A stretch of 5,354 bases of DNA from an uncultured Litorilinea sp. (GTDB lineage: Bacteria > Chloroflexota > Anaerolineae > Caldilineales > Caldilineaceae): NCBI GenBank assembly GCA_946885925.1, contig CAMPHP010000289.1, positions 1-5,354 on the forward strand, read 5' to 3'. A program made the position numbers and the translations under genes. How positions within the stretch are numbered: the first letter of the stretch is position 1; each line of letters opens with the position of its first letter. Below the pieces are notes generated by a model. It was given only the letters and a program-made list of their open reading frames with translations, searched no databases and was not told the DNA's origin. This document shows positions 1 through 5,210 of this stretch, piece after piece.

Positions 1-197
1 GAACGCTGGATGGCTTCCGTAATGATGCCGGCATCATTTACGTAGGTGAGCAAGACCATGTAGCTGTCACCGTATTTTCGAAGTGGGATAGTAAGGCAGT
101 CAAGGGCGACCCCGCTGCTGAACGACAGCGGATGTATGATATAGACAGCGCATTTGGTCATATCGCCCGTGCCATTTACGATTATTATGCAGCGTAG
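1..197 (+). CDS. Class A beta-lactamase-like serine hydrolase, C-terminal fragment (5' end outside window)
   Basis: Reading frame 3 is open from the window edge to a TAG at 195-197, giving 64 C-terminal residues; nucleotides 1-2 finish a codon that began upstream. The visible protein starts TLDGFRNDAGIIYVG. In class A beta-lactamase-type serine hydrolases the KTG box on strand beta-3 is followed by a segment of the form TxxGxRNDAGI(I/V), so the window appears to open just after the KTG triad. The rest (AVTVFSKWD, then a helix ending in AFGHIARAIYDYY) fits the last beta strand and the C-terminal helix of that fold. The family acylates an active-site serine and acts on beta-lactams or related peptides outside the cytoplasm. 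The SxxK and SDN motifs and any signal peptide lie upstream, so true beta-lactamase activity cannot be judged. The stop codon lies inside a 16-bp tandem repeat. Confidence 0.7.
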   Translation, partial: TLDGFRNDAGIIYVGEQDHVAVTVFSKWDSKAVKGDPAAERQRMYDIDSAFGHIARAIYDYYAA

Positions 198-214
198 ATA
201 TTATGCAGTGTAGA
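183..214. repeat. Two-copy 16-bp tandem repeat over the hydrolase stop codon
   Basis: TATTATGCAGCGTAGA (183-198) is followed directly by TATTATGCAGTGTAGA (199-214), with one C/T difference. The first copy includes the TAG stop of the upstream gene (195-197), so the second copy lies just outside the coding region and does not change the protein. The rest of the gap up to 339 shows no convincing promoter or terminator. Confidence 0.8.
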
Positions 215-322
215 CGGTTATGCCGCCACAGATGGCAGCGTTCCGGCCCAGCGCAAGACATGCCCGATGGTTTATTGCTGCTTGTTTTGTTAAATGCTTT
301 TGATCACATACAGTCGCATACA

Positions 323-328
323 GGGGGG
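323..328 (+). promoter_or_regulatory. G-rich ribosome binding site of the DinB-like gene
   Basis: A run of six G residues ends 11 bases before the ATG at 340. It can pair with the CCUCC of 16S rRNA, although the spacing is rather long. It supports the ATG at 340, because no other in-frame start nearby has a better site. Confidence 0.4.
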
Positions 329-339
329 CAAGTACCGGC

Positions 340-855
340 ATGAATGCAGATGCCTTTCGTCATTTCTACGACTATCACTTCACTGAAAATCGTAAAATAT
401 GGGATACCTATATCACTTCATTATCCCATGAACAGTTCGTCCAAAATGTGGACTACTCTATGGGGTCTGTCCGAAACCAAATTGTTCATCTCATGAGTGT
501 TGATGATGCATGGTTTAGCGGATTGCGAGGCGTCGAAATCCCAGAACCGTTTGATCCCACGAACTTTGATGATGGCCTACGGCCCGCAAGCGAACGGAAA
601 ATTATTCGTACACACTGGGACAACGTTGAGCAAAATATGCGCGATTATCTTGCAAACTTGCGGGACGATATGTTATTCGAAAAACCGTTCGCAGATGGAG
701 AAGACAAAGATCTTATCTTGTGGCAAGTGCTTCTCCATGTAGGGAATCATGGTACAGATCATCGCGCACAACTTCTCAGATTATTAAACGACTTGGGAGT
801 CAAAACAGCGCCTCAGGATTACGTTTTCTACACCTATCACAACTTATGCCTATGA
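340..855 (+). CDS. DinB/YfiT-like metal-binding four-helix protein
   Basis: This 171-residue protein has the size and layout of the DinB/YfiT superfamily (not DNA polymerase IV, which shares the name). Family members are cytoplasmic, usually dimeric four-helix bundles with a divalent metal held by three histidines. Some are thiol-dependent transferases, some are induced by DNA damage, and most have no known role. The likely triad is His50 (in QIVHLMSVDDAWF, helix 2) with His137 and His141 in HVGNHGTDHRAQL (residues 133-145), the family's NHxxxHRxQ signature; His133 is also present. The N-terminal FRHFYDYHFTENRKIWD suits helix 1. The gene is 142 bp after the hydrolase and 80 bp before the M81 peptidase. 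Its GC is near 44%, below its downstream neighbours, so it may have a different history. A 16-bp duplication covers its 3' end and supplies the present TGA stop. Family assignment is firm; activity is unknown. Confidence 0.88.
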   Translation: MNADAFRHFYDYHFTENRKIWDTYITSLSHEQFVQNVDYSMGSVRNQIVHLMSVDDAWFSGLRGVEIPEPFDPTNFDDGLRPASERKIIRTHWDNVEQNMRDYLANLRDDMLFEKPFADGEDKDLILWQVLLHVGNHGTDHRAQLLRLLNDLGVKTAPQDYVFYTYHNLCL

Positions 856-864
856 CAACTTATG
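833..864. repeat. Two-copy 16-bp tandem repeat over the DinB-like stop codon
   Basis: CCTATCACAACTTATG (833-848) is repeated directly as CCTATGACAACTTATG (849-864), with one C/G difference. The TGA stop at 853-855 is made by the variant base in copy 2. With a single copy the frame would read tta-tga and end after Leu169, so the duplication appears to have added the final Cys-Leu. Confidence 0.8.
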
Positions 865-887
865 ATAGTAATGTGAGATTACCTTCT

Positions 888-903
888 ACCACTACTCCGT
901 GGT
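888..903 (+). terminator. Weak hairpin downstream of the DinB-like gene, possible terminator
   Basis: ACCAC (888-892) can pair with GTGGT (899-903) around a 6-base loop, and the sequence TAATTT follows. The stem is only 5 bp and the T-run is interrupted, so any termination would be weak. The hairpin could equally be chance. Confidence 0.2.
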
Positions 904-922
904 TAATTTCCCTGAAGAGTCT

Positions 923-926
923 GGAG
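923..926 (+). promoter_or_regulatory. Ribosome binding site GGAG deciding the M81 start
   Basis: GGAG ends 9 bases before the ATG at 936. An ATG at 929 is in another frame, lies only two bases after the GGAG and opens just 27 codons. The 936 start is the one that gives the family's conserved N-terminus. Confidence 0.55.
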
Positions 927-935
927 TTATGACCA

Positions 936-2384
936 ATGCGCGTCTTTGCAGCTACATTAATGACCGAAACGAATACCTTTTCGCCCTTTCTTACGGGTAT
1001 GCAGAGCTTTGAATCTTCATACTTGCGGCGCGGGGGTGATCATGGTGAGGACCCCAACAGTAATGCGTTGGTCGCAGTGCGTTGGAGGGAGTTGAGTCAA
1101 GCACGCGGATGGAGCTTTGTCGAGAGCATCTCTGCCTTTGCCCAGCCCGCAGGCTATACATTGTGTACCGTCTATGAATCGCTGCGCGATGAAGTTCTGG
1201 CCGACTTGCAGCAGGCAATGCCGGTCAATATGGTGCTGTTAAACTTGCACGGTGCAATGGTAGCGCATAACTATGATGATTGTGAGGGGGATCTGGTTGC
1301 GCGGGTGCGGGAGATTGTTGGGCCTGATGTACCGATTGGTGTGGAGCTTGATCTGCACTGCCATTTGACTTCGGTGCTGGTGATAAATGCGAATGCGGTT
1401 ATCACGTATAAGGAATACCCGCACACGGATATGGTGGAACGGGCGGAAGAACTCTTTGCCATCATTGCCGACGCCGCCGAGGGCAAAATAAAGCCTGTCA
1501 CCGCGCTGGCGGATTGTGGCATGATCGGCGTCTTTCACACCTCTCATCCACCTGTGCGCGCCTTTGTCAATCGTATGAAAGAGCTAGAGGGCAAGGATGG
1601 GGTGCTGTCGGTCTCGTTGGGGCATGGATTCCCGTGGGGAGATGTACCCGATTTGGGGACGCGCGTGCTGGTTGTGACTGATGGCAAGCCGGAGCAGGGG
1701 CAGGCGTTGGCAGAGCAACTTGCAGCTGAATTCTATGCCCAACGTCACACGCTCCAGCCCACCTATCTCAGCATTGATGAGGCGCTGGATCAAGCCCTTG
1801 CCGCGGCACAAGGGCCAGTGGTTTTGGCCGATGTGGCGGACAATGCAGGTGGTGGCGCACCAAATGATTCGACCTTTGTGCTATGGCGTATCTTGGAACG
1901 AGGTGTCGGTAATGCAGCGATTGGCTGTATCTGGGATCCGGTTGCTGTGGCAGTGGCTGAGGAGAATGGGGAAGGGGCGGAGACTACGCTGCGTATTGGT
2001 GGCAAGATGGGGCCAATGTCGGGTAACCCGGTGGATTTGCCCGTGCGTATTGGCAAGATCGTCCATAATGCCACCCAACGCTTTGGTACTGGTTTGAATG
2101 TGCTGGGTACTGCTGTGGCGCTGCACGGCCCAAATGACGTTGATGTTGTGATTATGTCCCAACGCACGCAGACATTTAGCCCCCATGCTTTTTCCAACGT
2201 GGGCATTGACCCGTTGCAGAAGAAGATTTTGGTGGTGAAGTCCATGCAACATTTCTATGCGGGGTTTGCGCCGATTGCGACAAAGATTCTCTATGTAGCC
2301 GCACCAGGGGCGTTGGTGCCCGACTTCAAGCTGTTGGATTATCGCAAGGCGCGGCGCGATATTTGGCCGATTCAAGAGTCGTAA
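936..2384 (+). CDS. M81 family (MlrC/microcystinase C-like) zinc metallopeptidase
   Basis: The 482-residue protein spans the full M81 architecture: an N-terminal metallopeptidase domain (about residues 1-290) and an MlrC C-terminal domain (about 295-475). The N-terminus contains TETNTFSP (10-17), where many relatives have HETNTFSP. Likely metal-site residues are Asp139 and His141 in LDLHCHLT and His163 in KEYPHTD. Other conserved landmarks are LHGAM (104-108), Glu117, GFPWGDVPD (231-239), ADNAGGGAPNDST (301-313) and the C-terminal block QTFSPHAFSNVGIDP to VKSMQHFYAGFAPIA (412-448). The named member, MlrC, cleaves linearised microcystin peptides at the Adda residue; most genomic homologues have unknown substrates and probably cut other unusual peptides or amides. 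I see no signal peptide or membrane segment, so it is probably cytoplasmic. The next gene downstream, a D-aminoacylase-like enzyme, suggests a shared catabolic role. Family certain; substrate unknown. Confidence 0.93.
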   Translation: MRVFAATLMTETNTFSPFLTGMQSFESSYLRRGGDHGEDPNSNALVAVRWRELSQARGWSFVESISAFAQPAGYTLCTVYESLRDEVLADLQQAMPVNMVLLNLHGAMVAHNYDDCEGDLVARVREIVGPDVPIGVELDLHCHLTSVLVINANAVITYKEYPHTDMVERAEELFAIIADAAEGKIKPVTALADCGMIGVFHTSHPPVRAFVNRMKELEGKDGVLSVSLGHGFPWGDVPDLGTRVLVVTDGKPEQGQALAEQLAAEFYAQRHTLQPTYLSIDEALDQALAAAQGPVVLADVADNAGGGAPNDSTFVLWRILERGVGNAAIGCIWDPVAVAVAEENGEGAETTLRIGGKMGPMSGNPVDLPVRIGKIVHNATQRFGTGLNVLGTAVALHGPNDVDVVIMSQRTQTFSPHAFSNVGIDPLQKKILVVKSMQHFYAGFAPIATKILYVAAPGALVPDFKLLDYRKARRDIWPIQES

Positions 2385-2423
2385 AAGCTGCTGGATACTT
2401 CTGTCATGCCACAGGTGGCGGCA

Positions 2424-2449
2424 GCAGAGAGACTCCTACGGAGTGACAG
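2424..2449 (+). repeat. 26-bp GAGAGAC...GTGACAG repeat, copy A
   Basis: This copy begins GCAGAGAGAC and ends GTGACAG. Its centre folds as a mini-hairpin: ACTCC (2432-2436), loop TAC, GGAGT (2440-2444). It lies in the same orientation as copy C (2499-2524) and differs from it at three positions, two of which are a paired change in the mini-hairpin stem. Confidence 0.75.
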
Positions 2450-2461
2450 GCCAACCTGTTT

Positions 2462-2523
2462 TGTCACCCCGCAGGGGTCTCTCTGGTCAACCATCGGAGC
2501 AGAGAGACCCCTGCGGGGTGACA
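2462..2523. repeat. Perfect 24-bp inverted repeat with 14-base loop (repeat copies B and C)
   Basis: The left arm (2462-2485, starting TGTCACCCCGCAGGGG) is exactly complementary to the right arm (2500-2523, starting CAGAGAGACCCC), with loop 2486-2499. Each arm holds its own mini-palindrome CCCC-GCA-GGGG or CCCC-TGC-GGGG, so the element could form either one long hairpin or a pair of small ones. The arms are head-to-head copies of the 26-bp motif also found at 2424-2449. No T-run follows, so it is not a standard intrinsic terminator. A REP-like role (transcript 3'-end protection, transcription barrier, or a dispersed mobile repeat) is an inference. It lies 77 bp after the M81 stop. Confidence 0.85.
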
Positions 2524-2560
2524 GAGCCGCGCTCAGAGGCGGGAGTCCTTTGGGCGCGCA

Positions 2561-2612
2561 TGTCATGCCGCGTTCTGCGGGCTGCTGCGCTATCTAGAGA
2601 GAGCGGCAGCAG
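2561..2612. repeat. Imperfect hairpins related to the upstream repeat cluster
   Basis: TGTCATGCC (2561-2569) is a direct repeat of 2402-2410, at the start of this intergenic region. It overlaps a small hairpin CCGCG-TTC-TGCGG (2568-2580, the inner pair G-T). Next comes a longer stem: CTGCTGC (2582-2588) pairs with GCAGCAG (2606-2612) and GCT (2589-2591) with AGC (2602-2604), leaving one bulged G at 2605 and a 10-base loop. Only a short GTTTT (2620-2624) follows, so terminator function is doubtful. Confidence 0.5.
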
Positions 2613-2636
2613 AGGGGCAAGTTTTGGGTGCTCGAA

Positions 2637-2668
2637 TTGTTAGCATCAACAGTTGTTAGCATCAACAG
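2637..2668. repeat. Perfect two-copy 16-bp tandem repeat upstream of the amidohydrolase
   Basis: TTGTTAGCATCAACAG occurs at 2637-2652 and again at 2653-2668 with no mismatch, ending 12 bases before the ATG at 2681. Each unit has TGTT and AACA ends that form a short imperfect dyad. It could be a pair of protein binding sites, but the 16-bp spacing (about 1.5 helical turns) would put the copies on opposite DNA faces, so a recent duplication is equally likely. The gene's ribosome binding site is weak (AGAAAG at 2667-2672 or AGG at 2675-2677). Confidence 0.85.
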
Positions 2669-2680
2669 AAAGACAGGCTG

Positions 2681-4315
2681 ATGTCGAGTTACGATGTGCT
2701 GATTACAGGCGCAAAAGTGGTGGATGGTACGGGCAATCCCTGGTTCTATGGCGATGTGGCGTTGCAGGGCGACCGGATCGCTGCCATCACACCGCCTGGC
2801 GCGATTGCCCATGACCAAGCCGCTTTGGTGAGCGATGCAACGGGGATGGTCGTTTGCCCTGGCTTTATTGACATTCTCAGTCACTCGATTGTGCCATTGA
2901 TGGTGGATGCGCGTTGTCTCTCTAAAATTACGCAGGGGGTGACGACCGAGATCATGGGCGAGGATAGCACGCCCGCACCTGTTGGCGGGCATGAAGACCA
3001 ATCACCCTATTCTCGCAATACCATGCTGCAACTTGCACCGGAGTGGAAAGAAGAGATTCCCACCTGGACACGCTTTCGTGATTGGCTTGATGCGATGATT
3101 GATCGCGGGGTTTCGCCCAACATTGGCGCGTTTATCGGGGGCGGCACCGTGCGACGCTATGCAATGGACATGGAGATGGGGTCGGCGGACGCTGATCAAC
3201 TCGAGGTCATGCGCCGCGTGACTGCCAAGGCAATGGAAGAGGGCGCGTTTGGGGTCTCCTATGCACTGATTTACCCGCCAAGTGCCTATGTGAATACCTC
3301 AGAGTTGATTGAAGTCTGCAAGGTTGTAGCAGAGTACAACGGGATTTACATTACCCATGTCCGCTCGGAGGCAGACGGGCTTGAGGCAGGTTATGCCGAG
3401 GCATTGGAGATTGGCCGCGCTGCTAACTTGCCAGTTCATACCTATCACCTCAAGGCAGCAGGAAAGCGCAACTGGCAGAAGATGCCCGCGCTGATTGAGA
3501 CGATTAACAAAGCACGCGCGGAGGGACAGGATATAACCTGTGATATGTACCCCTATGTGGGCGCAGGGACGGGGTTGACCTCGGTGTTGCCACCCTGGGC
3601 AGCGGCAGGGGGTAAGCTTTATGAGAATCTGCGCAATCCCGATATGCGCGCCAAGATTCGTGCTGAGGCACTTCACCCATCGGGTAGCTGGGAAGCGATG
3701 GCTGATCTCTGTGGGCCAGAGGGGGTGATGCCGGTCGGCTTTGCCAAGGCGGAACACCAACGCTATGTGGGCAAACGCCTGTCGGAGATCGCTTCCATGC
3801 GCGGGCAGGAGTGGATCGATGCCGCGATGGATCTGCTTGCCGAAGAGAACCAGCGCATTAGCACCATCTATTTCATGATGGACGAGGAGAATGTCAAGCT
3901 GCAATTACAACAGCCGTGGGTGATGGTGGGCACTGATGCAGGTGGGCTGGACCCAGACTGGGCTGCGGCGCTAGGCCCTTATCATCCGCGCGCCTATGGC
4001 TCGTATGCGCGCATCTTGGGCAAATATGTGCGCGAGGAGAGGGTGCTGCCGTTAGAAGATGCGATCCGCAAGATGAGTTGGGCGGTCGCAAGCCGTTTGG
4101 GGTTGCATGATCGGGGACGGCTGCATGTAGGCTGTTATGCCGATGTGGTGGTCTTTGATCCGGCGACGGTGATCGACCGGGCTACCTTTGAGCAGCCGCA
4201 CCAACTGTCGGTGGGTGTGCGCGATGTCTGGGTGAACGGTACGCAAGTGTTGGCGAATGGCTCTCACACTGGCGCAACCCCTGGGCGCATTGTGGAAGGG
4301 CCGGGCTGCTTATAA
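2681..4315 (+). CDS. D-aminoacylase-like amidohydrolase (N-acyl-D-amino-acid deacylase family)
   Basis: This 544-residue protein is a full-length member of the amidohydrolase superfamily. A small beta-sandwich is formed by residues about 1-58 (YDVLITGAKVVDGTGNPW is the classic N-terminus) together with the C-terminal part (GCYADVVVFDP, 484-494). A TIM barrel lies between them. Family enzymes hydrolyse N-acyl-D-amino acids to the free amino acid and a carboxylate. Visible active-site residues are His68 (FIDILSHS, 62-69), His226 (THVRSE, 225-230), His256 (VHTYHLKAAG, 252-261) and Asp419 (VGTDAGG, 416-422). Two canonical ligands differ: the first His of HxH is Leu66 (CTC codon), and the metal-bridging Cys region (family VGNCG) reads MGEDS, so Glu94 or Asp95 may replace it. 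It may therefore be a mononuclear or different-specificity subfamily, and the substrate is uncertain. It lies 296 bp after the M81 gene, across a repeat-rich gap. Confidence 0.88.
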   Translation: MSSYDVLITGAKVVDGTGNPWFYGDVALQGDRIAAITPPGAIAHDQAALVSDATGMVVCPGFIDILSHSIVPLMVDARCLSKITQGVTTEIMGEDSTPAPVGGHEDQSPYSRNTMLQLAPEWKEEIPTWTRFRDWLDAMIDRGVSPNIGAFIGGGTVRRYAMDMEMGSADADQLEVMRRVTAKAMEEGAFGVSYALIYPPSAYVNTSELIEVCKVVAEYNGIYITHVRSEADGLEAGYAEALEIGRAANLPVHTYHLKAAGKRNWQKMPALIETINKARAEGQDITCDMYPYVGAGTGLTSVLPPWAAAGGKLYENLRNPDMRAKIRAEALHPSGSWEAMADLCGPEGVMPVGFAKAEHQRYVGKRLSEIASMRGQEWIDAAMDLLAEENQRISTIYFMMDEENVKLQLQQPWVMVGTDAGGLDPDWAAALGPYHPRAYGSYARILGKYVREERVLPLEDAIRKMSWAVASRLGLHDRGRLHVGCYADVVVFDPATVIDRATFEQPHQLSVGVRDVWVNGTQVLANGSHTGATPGRIVEGPGCL

Positions 4316-4324
4316 CCTCTATTT

Positions 4325-4355
4325 TTCGCACTCTCATTCAATTTCAGGCTATACT
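4325..4355 (+). promoter_or_regulatory. Candidate sigma-70-type promoter for etfBA
   Basis: TATACT (4350-4355) matches the -10 consensus at five of six bases. The best upstream hexamer, TTCGCA (4325-4330), matches four of six -35 bases, but the spacer is long at 19 bp. Transcription would start near 4362 and leave a leader of about 67 bases. The position, just after the amidohydrolase stop in an AT-rich pocket, supports a separate promoter for the ETF genes. Confidence 0.4.
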
Positions 4356-4383
4356 CCTAGATAAAACCAATCATGGATCTAGG
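4356..4383. promoter_or_regulatory. Inverted repeat CCTAGAT-N14-ATCTAGG, possible operator
   Basis: A perfect 7-bp inverted repeat (4356-4362 and 4377-4383) begins directly after the candidate -10 box. The half-site centres are 21 bp apart, two helical turns, which suits a dimeric repressor bound to one DNA face. If the promoter call is right, the left arm lies mostly before the start site, so a DNA operator is more plausible than an RNA hairpin. No regulator family is recognisable. Confidence 0.4.
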
Positions 4384-4390
4384 CCATTTG

Positions 4391-4414
4391 TCGCGCAGCG
4401 TTGCGCGATGCGCG
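4391..4414 (+). promoter_or_regulatory. Leader hairpin with alternative pairing upstream of the etfB ribosome binding site
   Basis: TCGCGCA (4391-4397) pairs perfectly with TGCGCGA (4402-4408) around the loop GCGT. A second TGCGCG (4409-4414) can compete for the same CGCGCA strand. The first fold leaves the ribosome binding site at 4419 free; the second would bring the stem within three to four bases of it. No T-run follows, so this is not a terminator. Confidence 0.4.
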
Positions 4415-4418
4415 TGTA

Positions 4419-4422
4419 GGAG
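4419..4422 (+). promoter_or_regulatory. Ribosome binding site of etfB
   Basis: GGAG, within TAGGAGAA, ends 6 bases before the ATG at 4429. This is close to ideal spacing and fixes that start. Confidence 0.7.
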
Positions 4423-4428
4423 AACAAG

Positions 4429-5205
4429 ATGAAGATAGCTGTCTTAATCAAACAGACGCCGGATACTGCCGAACTGCCCACGGTGACGGTGGATGATGTG
4501 CGCCAAGGAGATGTTAAGGCCACCTTGGTTATTAATCCGTGGGACGAATTTGCCGTGGAAGAAGCCATTCAGTTGGGGGAGCGTTTTGACGCTGATGCGA
4601 TTGCGCTCTCGTTGGGGGGGCCTGATACGGTGGATGCGCTGAAGCATGCGATTGCCATGGGTGTTGCCGAAGCAAAGCTCATTGATAACGCCGGTGTGGC
4701 TAGCGGCGATGTCTGGACAACTGCGGCGGTGCTGGCCGCGGCGATTCGCGGCGAGGGTGATGTTGATCTGGTGCTGATGGGCAAGCAGAGCGTAGATGGT
4801 AACTCCGGTGTAGTGCCGGTCGGGGTGGCGCGCAAGCTGGACTGGCCTCTCTTGAGCAATGTGATCAAGATTGTGGACATTGCCGATGATCTGATTACCA
4901 TAGAGCGTTTGGTTGATGGCGCACAAGAGACGGTGGTAGCACCGCTGCCCGTGGTGGTGAGCGTGAGCAAGGAGATCAACGAGCCGCGCTATCCCAGCTT
5001 TATGGGGATTCGCAAAGCAGGTAAAGCGCAGATTCCGACGATAAGTGTGGCGGAGCTAGGCGTAGAGACTACCTCTGCACGTACCCAATGGACAAACCTA
5101 CGCAAGCCAGAGATGCGCAAGACCGAAGTCCGCATGATCGAGGGGACGCCTCAAGAGCAAGCGGCTCAGTTGGTTGATGCGTTGCTGGCGGAGAAAGTGC
5201 TATAG
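4429..5205 (+). CDS. etfB: Electron transfer flavoprotein beta subunit
   Basis: The 258-residue protein has the usual EtfB length and motifs. It begins MKIAVLIKQTPDT, then INPWDEFAVEEAIQLGE (35-51), GGPDTVDALKHAIAMG (63-78), LVLMGKQSVDGN (114-125) and the family signature EPRYPSFMGIRKAGK (185-199). EtfB forms a soluble cytoplasmic heterodimer with EtfA. The pair carries electrons through FAD from dehydrogenases, such as acyl-CoA dehydrogenases, toward ETF:quinone oxidoreductase. EtfB supplies the nucleotide-binding domain (AMP, or a second FAD in bifurcating forms) and the recognition loop for partner enzymes; I cannot tell the bifurcating type from these motifs. The start has a strong ribosome binding site and a leader with a candidate promoter and operator. 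etfA follows after 16 bp, so the two are almost certainly one operon. The identification is secure. Confidence 0.96.
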   Translation: MKIAVLIKQTPDTAELPTVTVDDVRQGDVKATLVINPWDEFAVEEAIQLGERFDADAIALSLGGPDTVDALKHAIAMGVAEAKLIDNAGVASGDVWTTAAVLAAAIRGEGDVDLVLMGKQSVDGNSGVVPVGVARKLDWPLLSNVIKIVDIADDLITIERLVDGAQETVVAPLPVVVSVSKEINEPRYPSFMGIRKAGKAQIPTISVAELGVETTSARTQWTNLRKPEMRKTEVRMIEGTPQEQAAQLVDALLAEKVL

Positions 5206-5210
5206 AAAGT

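Noticed and set aside
225..236. GCCACAGATGGC hairpin resembling GCCACAGGTGGC at 2408-2419
   Set aside because: The stems are only 4 bp and the shared stretch is too short to claim common origin.
275..304. Possible promoter before the DinB-like gene (TTGCTG with a TTTGAT-like -10)
   Set aside because: It has only 3/6 and 4/6 matches to the consensus hexamers, which is common by chance in AT-rich DNA.
861..866. TATGAT as a -10 box for the M81 gene
   Set aside because: It matches five of six consensus bases, but no -35-like hexamer lies at a suitable distance and it overlaps the 16-bp duplication.
1790..2375. Long minus-strand open frames opposite the M81 gene (2245-1790 and 2375-1881)
   Set aside because: They are antisense shadows of a well-supported gene with intact family motifs. 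Their translations show no recognisable domain.
2462..2523. Perfect inverted repeat as a rho-independent terminator of the M81 gene
   Set aside because: The stem is strong, but no T-run follows on either side, so it does not fit the standard intrinsic terminator.
2424..2612. Miniature transposon (MITE) or CRISPR remnant
   Set aside because: No terminal inverted repeats with flanking target duplications bound the region, and the copies are not evenly spaced direct repeats with unique spacers.
2372..2643. Short open frames of 63-66 codons on both strands in the repeat-rich gap
   Set aside because: They run straight through the inverted repeats, show no domain or good ribosome binding site, and overlap each other in several frames.
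3299..3904. 201-codon minus-strand open frame opposite the amidohydrolase
   Set aside because: The plus-strand gene is complete and conserved here. The antisense product resembles no family and is explained by codon bias.
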